64,000 nt of DNA from Crambe crambe (Eukaryota; Porifera; Demospongiae; Poecilosclerida; Crambeidae), in the NCBI GenBank assembly GCA_963924555.1, contig OZ004593.1:6630480-6694479 (forward strand). Reading direction: 5' to 3'. The translations under genes and the position numbers were made by a program. Every line of letters begins with the position of its first letter. Position 1 is the stretch's first letter. Under the pieces are notes generated by a model. That model saw only the letters and a program-made list of their open reading frames with translations. It did not search any database and was not told where the DNA came from. Of the stretch, positions 31,717 to 46,666 are shown in pieces.

Positions 31717-34156
31717 ATGGGGAATAAACTGTCCTATCCTGATGCGGATCTCTCTGGGAAGGTGGCAGTGGTGACTGGAGGGAACACTGGCATTGGATAC
31801 GAGACAACCAAAGGTCTGGTCAAGTTGGGAGCCCACACCTTCATAGCCTGCAGATCCAAGGAAAGAGCTGAAGCAGTAAGTGGTCTAGCCTCGAACCCAT
31901 GCAGGCTCTAAAATTTCGGGCCTGGATTCGAGGCCATGGTGGTCTTGTACTTTATGCTTTGTGGTTTGAGCTGGCTGCAGCAGCAGGTGTTGGTTTTATC
32001 TGAACATCAGAGGAAGTTTTAGAATGTTAGCTATGACTAATCAATTGAAGAAGGAACATTAAAGCCTGATCAAGTACAGAGGAGTACCACGTACCACTAT
32101 TATTAAAGAGTCACATGAATTTATTCATTCTAAAAATAGCGCTAAATCATTAATTTTTCCAAGTGAAGAAATACACGTCTCAAACTTCCAGCTGCTGAGA
32201 CATGGCTACCGGTAGCAACAAGAAGCTTCCTACAGGTCAGAACACCTTCAAAGAATTATTTCAACCCCTGACCTGGAAAGGCTGAATCCACTCAGCCATG
32301 TCACATTGCCACCAGCCAACCTTCAGACCCTAGACAAGTAGGATGAGCAAGACACTCATTCGAATTCCTAAGCGCTGCTCCAACTAGAGCACCAGCCATA
32401 TATATTTTAAAATTGGTGCCACGCTCAGCTGTTTTGTGGCATGGTAATTGCAGTGGCATGTAATTACATCCACTACTTTTTCATTTGCAGGCTATTGAGC
32501 GTATAAAGAGTGAACTGGATGCCCAGAGCAAAGCTGGTGAAGCCAATGCTAAGAAATCTGAAGCAGACGAAGCTGGAGCTGAAACTGGGGCAACTGATGG
32601 AGCTACAGCAGAGAAGGAGATAAAATTGGAGTACCTACCTCTGGATCTCTCTTCTTTCCAATCCACCAAGGATTTCGTGCATGCCTTCAAGGAGAAGAAT
32701 CTCCCTCTCCACATCCTCATCAATAATGCAGGATTATTTGCTGTACCCTATCGTGAGTCCTGGAACACATAGCAATTGTTTATACCATTTGAGGTCAATT
32801 CTGTTTCTATAGGGAAGACTGACGATGGTTACGAGTCGCAGTTCCAGGTATAATTCCCACAATATTGACTATAGCTATTAAAAAACTCCATTAGGTCAAC
32901 CACCTCAGTCACATGTTGCTGACCCTTGAGCTCCTCCCGATCGTCTTGGAGACAGCTGCCTCGTCAGGTGATGGGCGCATCATATTAGTCTCCTCCTACG
33001 GACACTACCTAGCCCCGTCCTTTAATCCTGAGAAGTTGAATGCCTCTGAAGAGGAATACAAAAGACTTGCCGCTTATAACAGTACCAAGCTCTACAATGT
33101 ATGTTATCATTATTATTGGTTGAAGCAGCAATATCTTTTATTCTTCTCACTCTCTAGGTCATGACAAGCTTTGCGCTGCAGCGAAGGCTGCAGAAGAAGA
33201 ACATCACAGTGTCTTCCCTCCATCCTGGTTATGTAAGTGTTGATTATGTAGAGCCTTGATACTATAATGAAAGTTGTTGTGACCACTACACAACACCTCT
33301 GTAGAGTCCCTGTAAACAGGTCAGATTTTATTCTTAAATTTTGTGTGTACAATAATGGGAGGTAATTCCAAACAGTGGGGTTCAAATATTTCAAAACTCC
33401 CCCGAGCTTATATACATGTATGAGCTCTTTTCCTCAGTAGTTCCACAAGCATTTGAACTGTTACCTCATCATTCACTTTACTCTATACCAATTCCAATAT
33501 CATCATAGTATTATTGTAAATCTCACACATGGCAGGTTCAAAGTGAGGCAGGTCGTGGAATCCAAGACATGAAAGTTGTAGCTTTCTTTCGGAATGTCTC
33601 AGCAAAAGGTACAGCATACCAATAGAAGTTAGTCTTCCTTACATTCCAGTCATTGATTAATAGTTACATTATAACAACGCACATTGTTAAAATGCAGTTG
33701 TCGGTCGTAAACCTCTTGAAGGAGCAGCCACCACTCTCAACTGTGCTGTGAACCCTGAGCTCAACTCCCAACAGCATTTCTACTACGACAGCTGTCAACC
33801 TAAGGAACCAAGTGCTGATTCAAGGTGAGAGTTGTGGGAATCTAATTTGGCATGGACTAAATGTAATTTATAGGAATGAAGCATTTCAAGAGCAGCTGTG
33901 GGCTAAAAGTTTTGAATTTCTGAAGGACCATCTCTCACCAGAGACTGTGGAGAAGTATGGCCCTAGCGAACCTCCTCCCAGTACTGACCAAGTGGAAAGC
34001 CAACCAGAGGACCAGCCCCAGCAAGAGAATAAATCAGAGCCTACTACAGACCAGCAAGAAAGCAGCAAACCAGATGACCAGCAGGAGAGCCAATCAGAGG
34101 AATCACCCCAGCAGCAAGAAGAGAGCAAGCCAGAGGACAAGCCTGCTGCTGACTAG
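31717..34156 (+). CDS. Short-chain dehydrogenase/reductase 4
   Basis: Exons 31717-31875, 32491-32752, 32813-32847, 32895-33098, 33158-33232, 33536-33608, 33698-33824, 33874-34156; 405 residues. TGGNTGIG, a canonical NNAG (NNAGLFAVPY, the only copy with Gly here), Y-N-S-T-K and HPGY are present; start MGNKLSYP. Closest to SDR 3 across exons and introns (same Ala/Lys/Glu insertion in exon 2), so this pair is the most recent duplication in the array. The tail is shorter (about 85 residues) and Q/E/S-rich rather than PPPP-rich. Stop TAG at 34154-34156. Confidence 0.9.
31876..32490. other. Intron 1 of SDR 4 with foldback and inserted sequence
   Basis: The left end holds the foldback-type sequence (31886-31950). 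About 32100-32430 is a segment absent from the matching SDR 3 intron. It contains a 26-codon open frame from an ATG at about 32202, with no recognisable similarity. It is probably an insertion; no gene is claimed. Confidence 0.5.
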
Positions 34157-34240
34157 CAAGAGAGTATCCAGAAGAATAATTTTAACACCCCCAGAAAACA
34201 TAATGCAATTCAAACCCTTATAGCTTAGAAGTAAATAGTC

Positions 34241-34251
34241 TACGCATGCGC
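34241..34251. promoter_or_regulatory. NRF1-like palindrome TACGCATGCGC
   Basis: About 61 bp upstream of the SDR 5 ATG. AATAAA at about 34259 lies between this site and that ATG. Confidence 0.5.
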
Positions 34252-34311
34252 AAACTTCAATAAAGCGTTACTGTACTAGGACGCAAAATAGCTAGCTGCA
34301 ACCTGAAGATC

Positions 34312-36797
34312 ATGGGGAATAAGCAGCTGCCCTACTCCAGTGAAGAGCTCTCTGGGAAGGTGGTAATAGTGACTGGAGGGACCGCTGGCATTGGGTACGA
34401 GACAGTCAAAAGTCTGGTCAAGAGGGGAGCCCGCACCTTCATAGCCTGCAGCTCAAGGAAAAGAGCAGAAGCAGTAAGTGCTGGCAATATATTTGTTTAT
34501 AGATACTGCATGGTAATAAATGTAAGTTAGTAGGCTGCTGTTTCAAGATAATATATACTTTCTAGACTATCAATCAAATACAGAGTGAACTAGCTACTAG
34601 CACCAAAGGAAATGCCAATGCGAGAAGGAAGTTTGCTAATGAACTAGTAGATGATAAGATACAGTTGGAATTTCTTCAACTGAACCTCCTCTCCTTCCAA
34701 TCCACTAAAAAATGTGTGCAACGCTTCAAGGAGAAGGACCTCCCTCTCCACATCCTCATCAATAGTGCTACTCTTGGTGGAGTAAAGTACAGTCAGTTAT
34801 TATATAATGTAGCAATGAGAGGTCATGCACTCTGCCACTTTTGTATGTTATAGAATTGACAGCAGACGGTTATGAGTCCCATTTTCAGGTATATATGCAC
34901 TCAGGGTCCTATCTATTATCATAGTTCAATGTGAATTAACATTCATAAACACAGGTCAACCACCTTAGTCACCTGTTGCTGACCCTTGATCTCCTCCCAA
35001 TCCTCTTGAAAACAGCTGCCACATCAGGCGATGGACGTATCATCTTTGTCTCCTCTTCAACACACGCTATGGCCCAGCCATTTGATATCAACAGATTGAA
35101 CCCTTCGCAAGAGGAGTACGATAGATTTACTGCTTATTATGACACAAAACTCTACAACGTATGTAGAGTAGTTATTAGTTACAATGGAGACTCTAAATGT
35201 AGACACTATTGGGACCAGTAATAAGTGTCCTGATTAAGGAAGTGTCCTGATTAAGGAGTGTCCTGATTAAGTAGGTGTCCTGATTAAGTAGGTGTCCTGA
35301 TTAAGGAAGTGTCCTGATTAAGGAGTGTCCAGTGTCCTGATTAAGGAAGTGTCCTGATTAAGGAAGTAACATTAGTGAATCGATTATTGCAGAGGATCCC
35401 AAAATGTGTCCTGAATGCATTATAGAGTCCACATTTCCACTCTATTCACATTCATTTTTTTATACCATTTGGCTAACAACCAACCACCTAGCTAGCATGA
35501 CAACCACCTAGCTACCATGACAACCATCTAGCTAGCATAACAACCACCTAGCTACTATCTAGCTGCTATAGCTGTGCAGTTGTGTTTTCCCAAGCAAAGC
35601 TAAAAAGTATTGCTGAAATCTCTCTCCTAGATAATGACAGGTTTTGCCTTGCAGAGGAGACTACAAGGGACGCATATCACAGTTTCTTCTCTTCATCCTG
35701 GCACTGTAAGAATGATAATGTGGCATTTCATGTTTGTCTATATACCAGTATTCAACCATACAGGTTGAAGACCTTAATCGTAGATTACTGTCAGCAAAAG
35801 GTATAGTTATTTGTTTTTTGTTTGGTTTTTTGTTTTTAGTTCTTTGGCTATTAAGATAAGATAGAGTAGCTATTTGAATAAGGAAAGGTAGTTACGTAAT
35901 CAATGATAACAGAATAATTATCATTATTATATAAACCTCTTGATGGAGCAGTCGACGGCACTCTCAACTGTGCTGTGAACCCTAACCTCAACTCCCAGCA
36001 GCATATCTACTATGACCGCGTTAAACCTAAGCAACCTAGTGCTGATTCAATGTGAGAATCCGATTATTAACAATATTGCTGTTATCTGTCCTCTGTATAG
36101 TAATGAGGTGTTTCAGGAACAGCTGTGGGCAAAAAGTTTTGAAATGCTGAAGGGATACCTCTCGCTAGAGACTGAGGAGCAGTTTGGTCCAAGCAAACCT
36201 TGCATGCAACCAAAAGAGAGCAAACCAGAAGACAGCAAACCAGAGGACCAGTCCACTAGTGCTGACCAGCAAGAGAGTGAAACGGAGGACCAGCCTCCTG
36301 CTGCAGACAAGCAAGAATTAGATGGTCAGCTCCCTACTCCTGCTGCAGACAAGCAAGAACCAGACAGTGAATCAGAAACAGAGGACCAGCCTCCTGCGCA
36401 AGAACCAGACAGTCAGCTCCCTACTGCTGACCAACAACAAAGAGAATCAGAGCCTACTAATGAGTTGCAAGGAGACAGCAAACCAGAGGACCAGCCCTCT
36501 ATTGCTGAAAACCAAGCCAGTCCATCAGATGAATCACCACTCCAGCAAGAGCTTATTGCTGAAAAGGAAGAGAATCTATCAGATAAATCACCACTCCGGC
36601 AAGAACCAGAGGACCAGCCACTTACTGCCAACCAGCAAGAGAAGTTACCACCCAGTGCTGACCAACAAGAACTACAAGACCAAGTTCCTTCTGCCGACCA
36701 GCAAGAGAGTCAATCACTTCCCAGTGGAGACCAGCAAGAGGCACAGGACCAACTCCCTGCTGCTAACTGCCTCCAGTACCAACAAGAAGTGAAGTGA
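34312..36797 (+). CDS. Short-chain dehydrogenase/reductase 5, divergent, long tail
   Basis: Exons 34312-34473, 34566-34791, 34854-34888, 34955-35158, 35631-35705, 35764-35800, 35952-36051, 36101-36797; 511 residues. TGGTAGIG and Y-Y-D-T-K are kept, but NNAG is NSAT and the N-terminus is MGNKQLPYSS, a poorer myristoylation match. Exon 6 is 36 nt shorter than in the other copies (in frame). The usual exon 7 acceptor before the GRKPLEGA codons is gone; an internal GAGCAG serves as a plausible replacement that keeps phase. The tail (about 210 residues) is rich in Q, E, S, P and D, with ADQQE units. The most diverged copy; it may have changed or reduced activity. It converges on CDC7, with 115 bp between stop codons. 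Confidence 0.78.
35219..35372 (+). repeat. 19-bp tandem repeat GTGTCCTGATTAAGGAA
   Basis: About eight copies of a 17-20 bp unit in intron 4 of SDR 5. A second short repeat (CAACCACCTAGCTAGCATGA) follows at 35478-35560. Confidence 0.85.
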
Positions 36798-36837
36798 CTT
36801 CATTTCTTCCCCTTGAATCTTTTGCCAACAATAATAA

Positions 36838-36849
36838 TGCGCATGCGCA
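36838..36849. promoter_or_regulatory. NRF1-like palindrome TGCGCATGCGCA, no downstream gene
   Basis: A perfect 12-bp palindrome between the convergent stops of SDR 5 and CDC7. Every earlier SDR gap in the array carries this motif ahead of an SDR start, so this may be a relic promoter of a lost sixth copy. Confidence 0.45.
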
Positions 36850-36912
36850 TGAGATTAGTTGCATTGCATTTGGATTGCTATTGATTTGTATAAATAAGCA
36901 AAATATGGCAAG

Positions 36913-39818
<2,906 letters not shown>

Positions 39819-40059
39819 TCTTTTGAAGTAGTGTTTTTAAAATTTGAATCCCGTGCCAAAGATCAGAGTTCAAAAGTTCAAAAAAAAATTAGTCACATGC
39901 GATCACGTGACTCGCGCATATCCGCGATCCGATCATCATTAGGCTTGACCCACAATATTTGCAGCAGCAGCAGCGAAGGAGCAGTCTACTAAATTTGATT
40001 CATAGTTTCTGAGGCAGAAATTGTATTGAAGGAAGAGGTGGCAGGAGTAGGACGGAAAC
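39819..40059. promoter_or_regulatory. Shared 241-bp CDC7 / F-BAR intergenic promoter
   Basis: The two start codons diverge with only 241 bp between them, which suggests a bidirectional promoter. It contains ATCACGTGAC at about 39902 (an E-box of the USF/MITF type) and CG-rich GACTCGCGCATATCCGCG just after it, a broken variant of the palindrome seen elsewhere. No TATA box is evident. Confidence 0.55.
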
Positions 40060-43000
40060 ATGAGCTGGGGCACAGAAATATGGGTAAGGCGGTAGCTAGC
40101 TAGCTAGCTAAAAAAAAAAAGAGAGACTGTTTGGATAGGCTGTTTTGGTACACATACTTGTTGCAGTGCAAAGGCTAGTGGACTTTGCAGGGGCCCCACG
40201 CTGTGATATACTCGCGTAGGACAGGAGAGTAGTGCTTGAGGCAAGATGAGTATTGCGTGTTTAATTAGTACGTGTTTAGGGCTGAGGTTTTGCACACAAA
40301 GGGTTTAGGAAGGAACTGGCCAGTTAGCTCATTATGCTTGTGGGAGCAATGAATATCTAAAGATCAATATAGAATATAGCTAGTGTGCACTGATGTGTTT
40401 GCAACTAATGGGCCATTGTTGAAAGAGGACAACTGTATCAGGTGTAGCTCTGATGGAAAGCTGATGTATCCATATCTGTATTCTCACTAAGTTGGGAAGT
40501 AGGTGAAATGCACATTATAATTGCTATTGCTGGCATATAACCTCATTCTAGGTGAGCTTAATGTTGCCAAACCAGAGAAGCTTAAATAGATATAATGATA
40601 TCAAGCAGTCTCGTTGTTGTCAAGGGATACGTATGCATGTATATATATTGGATATGATTAGGTTCTATTCTGTAGCCAAAAAGTGTGAATATCATTTTAT
40701 TTTGTTGAAGGGATAACAAGCAACCCCACATCATCAAAAACGGGAGTGGTTGGCCTTTAGCCTTCTTTAAAATGGTCTGTATTTCATCCCATCTGAATAA
40801 CATCCTCTTTTCCCTGGGAGGATGTTTTTTGTGCAATCTTTTTGGGAGTACTGAGTTATACATCAATTTCTATTTAATAGTAAATCATAATGATTGCATG
40901 CTACACATGTACGTATATTAAAGTATGATCTGAAACTATGGCAACCTGATAAGAGATAATATGCACTTTCAACATCATTCGTGTTATGACACTCCATATA
41001 GGTTGAGACATAATTCTTTTGATTGAAAGGGTAGCCTCCAGAGTGTATTGTGGGATTACAGGGTCATTTTTGTTAAAGCTCGCCTGAGAAACATCAAGAT
41101 TACTCCTGATATTTGATTGAAGGGGTAGCCTAACCTTTCTAGAACACACTGTGGGATTACAAGCTCACCTTGAGAAGTAGTAAATTGAATTGCAATTAAT
41201 TGTTTATATTCACCTGTCAAGTTTGCTGGTTGACCAATACTGCCTTAATGGTATCCCATCACACGTAGATGATGACAACGAGGTCCGCTCTCTTATAAGG
41301 TGGCAGAATGTAGTTGATAACTTGAATTAAGAGATCATTTTGGATCATACAAAGAGCTTGTAAACCATGTACATTAAAGGGAAAATGGGGGTGTGAAGAG
41401 GCATGAATAATATAAGTGCATTTCCCTCTTCACAACCCCTTGAGCTTTGGTTTGTACACCTGTGCTAATCAGCCTAATGTGTGTCTGTGTGTTTTCTTTC
41501 ATTCTTTGATGAAATAGCAAACCTCTTTCAACAGAGTTTGGGTAAGTTTGGGTAACTCGGTGGCTCGTGCTAGGAAGTTCTTTCTTTTGTGTTTCCCATG
41601 TACATATTTCGTGTGGTATTGTAAATGACAAAACCCCAAACTTCTTTTCGTTTTGGAGAGTCTGTTAAGAAGTACCAAAACTTTTTGTGATAGCTTCCTA
41701 ATGCAGTTTGTAGGGCATGATGTATGCTTGCAGGAAGTGATGGAGGGAGGGATGGTTTGAAGGAGAGAACCACTCTCTGAGGGCCTCTTTTGTTGTGTGA
41801 CGAAGAAACTTCCCTGCTTCAAACAAAGCAAGTGTGTTAGAAATAGTAAAAAGTGTGTGCAACTATAAGTGTGTCAGTTGAGGTTAGTGTTAACTGACTT
41901 AGTACCATCACTGTTAGTGTTTCCTGGAGGTGTTAGGAGTCTGTGAGCACTGGGAGTGTGTTTTTTTTGTTTTTTTTTGGAAGTTATTCTCAAGGGAGGA
42001 GAGGGAGGAGGGAGTATGTCCTACCCAAGGAAAGGAAAAGTGGGATGTGTTATTTCAGCCTAATATTGATGTTTAGTGCAAATACAAGACAGTTATTGGG
42101 AGTAAAGGAAATGGTATTCTTACAGAACCTTAGTGTGTCATGGCTTGTGGAGAATATTTTGGGAGTGAGTGTGACTGTTTTTTGTTCCTGTTATTCGACT
42201 TGAAAGAGAGTAGATTTTGCTAAAATACTGACTGTGAGTAAAAACTTCTTCTGTTTAGTGTGAGAAAACCTTTGGGAATAAGACTTTAGGGTATTATGTT
42301 CAGTGTTTTGCCATTATGTTGCTGGTTGATGACGTAGTGACTGCCTTGCCAAGGCCACTGCTTTGACTTATCCAAGGAAATTTAACTTTTGGTCATAGTT
42401 GGTCCGATGTTTGGCTGGTCTCAGCTTCTGAGGATTTAAGGTTGAGATGAGTTGTCAGACATCTGTATTCAATAGGCTATCATCACCTCGCTATCAGCCC
42501 TACCTTTTGACTCTGCCATAACCTTTTCATCCCAATACCCTAGCACCAACTGTCGTATCAGCGTAGCCTTAACCCCAACACAGTGTAACCTCAACCCTAG
42601 CCTTTACCTAAGCTTGACCTTATTCTTGACTCCAGTATTTATCCCAGCTTTACCTTCCCAGAGAAGCCCTAGGATGTGTTCAGGAATGATTGGCACTTAT
42701 TTACTGCGATGAAATTAATTCCTATTTGGAACCCCCTCCCCTTTATCTTCTTCGGTCTTGTACTTGCCAGTGTTAGCACTCCATTAGTCCACCCAGTATA
42801 TAAGGACTGTCATACTGACACATACATCCATACAGTCCATAATACATGAGCTTAAAGAGTTATTCAGAAGATCAGATTCCAGGGAAAGTGATCGGGATAC
42901 TTGCTCACTCAAACAAGAAACAATACCACCAGCCAGAGGATCTGGCTAAAGTTTTTTAATGGTATCCATGTGACAGTGAGATTGTTCGTGCTCTCAAAGC

Positions 43001-46000
43001 TTGTCTTTACTGAATTGCTTGCAAGGTATAGATATCCATGCCCATCCATTTTGTAGACTCATTACAGTTTCGTAGTAAAGAAGATTATTATGTACTACCG
43101 TGTATTGTGAAAGTACATCGTGTTATTTTAGGATGTTTGCTTTTGATTTTATGTAACCCTATCAAGGACACCTGATGAGATGGCTTCATTCAAACCTCAT
43201 CTTTTAAACATCTAGGGAGGGAAAGGAGCCCATGGTGTGTGTGTGTGAGTGAAAGAGAAAGATGTGTGTGACTCTAATCTTGGTATCACTTACATATAAA
43301 GCTTGGTATTTGGAATCTCCTAGCAGGGCATGAGGTCATTTTATCAGATCAGTCATTAAAAAGTCATCAAACGGCCATTATTATTCAACCCTCTCATCTG
43401 ACATTTGGTCTTGACAGGTCGGACATTTAGCAGTTTGATCGGAAAATGTCAGATGACAGGGAGCCCTGTCATAGTGAACCCTTCAATGCGAACTGTTGAA
43501 AAGAACTCCATATGAAAAATAGATCATTTGTTAAGGTCCTTTCCTGGTTCCTGTAGTGTCTTCATTGAGAGGAAGACCTGGTTCCTGTGTGTACATCATT
43601 GCAGCTTGTACCTTAACACTGTGCAAACTAGACAACGACATCTCCCTTCTCTCAAATCATTTGATAATAATTGGTTTTACAGTGAGAAGAAGCCATTAAA
43701 GGATATTCAACTGAAGCAGATTTCGATTGCATACTGTGGATTGCAGGTTGCTTGACACTAGTACTTTAGCAAGCAAGGTCACATGGACCAATCAGATTCA
43801 TGCTGACATCATTGCCTGCAAATCTGATTGGTCCATGTGACCTCGATGGCCACTGAAGTACTAGTGTCAAGCAACCTGGAATCTACTGTATCCACCTTGA
43901 AATGGTTTGGGAGATGGCCTAGTGGTTGGGAATAGCCTTATGATTGGGACCCAAGTGGCCTGGTAGTGTTTGGTAAATGGTCTGGTAATAAGAGATTTGT
44001 ATATAAAATATATAATAGTGGTTGGGAGATGGCCTAATGGCCATGGTGACTAGTGGTACTGGAGGTGTCAGAATGTGTTGTTTGGTTTTTGAAAGTGAGG
44101 TGTCTGCACATGTGTGTTTGGTTTGAAGGTGAAGTGAGAGCCTTTCAGTTATTTTCAATGAGTATTATTCAAAGTGTCGTAATGAAGACAAACGTTGGTC
44201 ATGCACATCCCTCATCCTCTGTGCATTCTGACTTAGTCACTTGTATACTCTCAGTACACTCTTGCACACTCGTGGATACTCTTCAGTACACTCTTGCACA
44301 CTCGTGGATATTCTTCAATACACTCTTGCACACTCGTGGATACTTTCAGTGCACTCTTTTTGGATACTCTTCCATACCCCCTCTTGTACATTCTTTTGAG
44401 TACTCTTTCGAAACACTCTTTGCCTCACTGAGTCACTCTTGTATACTCTTCAGATTCTGGACATGCACTCACTCTCCATGCACTCTAATACTCACTAATC
44501 CATAAATGACATCCTTCTTTGCATTGTGATATGCCTCTAAGATCCAAGACTCTTTAATGATTAGAGTTGTAGCCAAAGCAGGTGTGTGTATAAGGTAAGT
44601 TCAGTGTATGACATCTCGTTACATTCCATGCCATGGCTAGTTCACAACCCCTTGTTTGGGCATAATCTGTGCAGTCAGTTGTGTCTGTCTGAGCAGTTTT
44701 TGATCTCAGTGATTAGTGGAAAGGTTCAAGTAACCACTCAGACTTTCCAGAGACGAAGGTGGTCCAGTTTGCTTGCACGAAGCTTGTTTTAGTAATGAGG
44801 GTAGTTGGCAGCATGCAGCAAATATAAGAGTTGTGATAGCATCAACTTGGGAATTTGCTTACAGAGCAGAGCTGGTTGTTATGAATGGATGATTATGAGT
44901 TTACTGTTAATATAGGCTGTGTTAGTTTAGAAAACTCGTTGGCCCTATAACTGACTGCTTTTTCCCCCTGGATTTCTAATTGAGATGCACACCAATTCTA
45001 ATTGATGCACACCCAATCGATATGCATCTTTCCTCTCCCAGGATCAATACGAAAAGGTCTGTACACATACTGAACAGGGCATTGAGTTCTTCAAGAGAGT
45101 CCAAAGTTTCATGGAGAAACGCATCAGCGTGGAACAGAGCTATGCCAAAGAGCTCAGGTCAGCCAGCAGTCATACCCTTTCAGAGGGTGTGCAATGTAGC
45201 GAAGGAATAGACATCAAAGGGTATTAATTTTGTGGTTGAACAGCATTCTATTGACCACATCAAAGGGAAAATGTACTTGAAGGCATAGTGGGCCCCTATA
45301 TTTAGGTATGCTGGGGAGAACACTGACCGTGGTCAATTTTTGACATATCTGACATAACACACTTTAATTTATTTATTTTTAGAAAATTAGTGAAGGGTTT
45401 TCGGAGAAAAGATGAAGAGGAATCTCCGTAAGGACTGGAATCTTAATTAGCCATTTCCTTTTGTTCATCTTTCTCCCTCTCCTCCCCTCCCCTTTCTCTA
45501 ATCAGGTATACAGCAGTAAGAGGATTTGCCAAGGCTGTTATGGAAACAAATGATTTAGCGGGCCAAAGAGAACTGGTAGCTGAGTACATGGAAGCAGAGG
45601 TATGTATAAATCATCACATCTTTATTCTTGATAATGCCCACCATTGGTGCAGGTGTTGAACGAGTTGAAATCTGTGATAAAAGATATTTCATCTGAGAGG
45701 AAAAAACACTTGGCGCAAGGGGCAGAGTGCATCCGACAGCTGAAAGTAACCATGGAAGCTATGGAAAGGGTGAGTTTGAGTATATCTGTGGCTTGAAAGA
45801 GGCTTTATTTAGAATTTGTTTGGTAAAGGGTTGATATGATAACATGTTCATTTGCACAGACAAAGAAGGCATACGAGAAGGCAAGCGAAGAGGGAGAGGC
45901 TGCCATGCACACACTAGAGAAGGCAGACAATGACCCAAACTCCACCAAAGCTAAGATAGACAAGGTGGGCAAAGAGCACTAATGGTTGTTCTGGATCTGA

Positions 46001-46635
46001 GTGAGTACATCTCTCTCTCTCTCTCTCCCTCCCTCCACACACAGCTGACCACCATTCTGCGGCAGAAGGAACAAACAGCAGAAGACTGTCGCAACACATA
46101 CATCCTCCAACTAGAGAAGACAAATGCAGATAGACACCAACACTTCAATACCTCAATGCCAGCAGCCTTTAAGGTCAGTCTTAGGTAAAGGGTAGTATTA
46201 ATAAAAACACATTTAATTGATCATTGTAGGTAAAGGGTAGTCCTTAATAAAAGTATGAATTTTGTCTCTCTTTTTTCTTTTTTTTTTTTTGTAGGATTTG
46301 CAAGATATGAATGCTAAACGTATAAACAAGTATAAAATGATATTGGGTACCTTTTCAGAGTGTCAACGCAAGGTCCTGCCCATTATCAACACATGTCTGG
46401 ACAACATCACATCAGCCGCGGACGCAGTCGACTCTGTCAAGGTTAGAGTATAGAGTCCTGTCTTTCCTAGCTGTACTTTCAGAATGGGCCACTTAGTAGA
46501 TTCATGAGGCCATGGACCCAGCCCACTTCCTTTGAATAAGGCAATCAGTGCTAAAAAATTTTCATGCATTACATGAAATTTTAAAAATTTTACTCCTGCA
46601 AATTTTCTCCTGAATAGTTTGAATGGAGCTTCTTT

Positions 46636-46666
<31 letters not shown>

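Larger units (their letters stand above)
40084..45041 (+). other. Large intron 1 of the F-BAR gene
   Basis: 4.96 kb between the 24-nt first coding exon and exon 2. It contains a TAGC repeat at 40093-40109, a long inverted repeat (43727-43893), short tandem repeats (44240-44480) and otherwise unremarkable AT-rich sequence. No open frame here resembles a known protein. Confidence 0.7.

Noticed and set aside
32202..32282. 26-codon open frame in SDR 4 intron 1
   Set aside because: Too short, no similarity recognised, absent from the paralogous SDR 3 intron.
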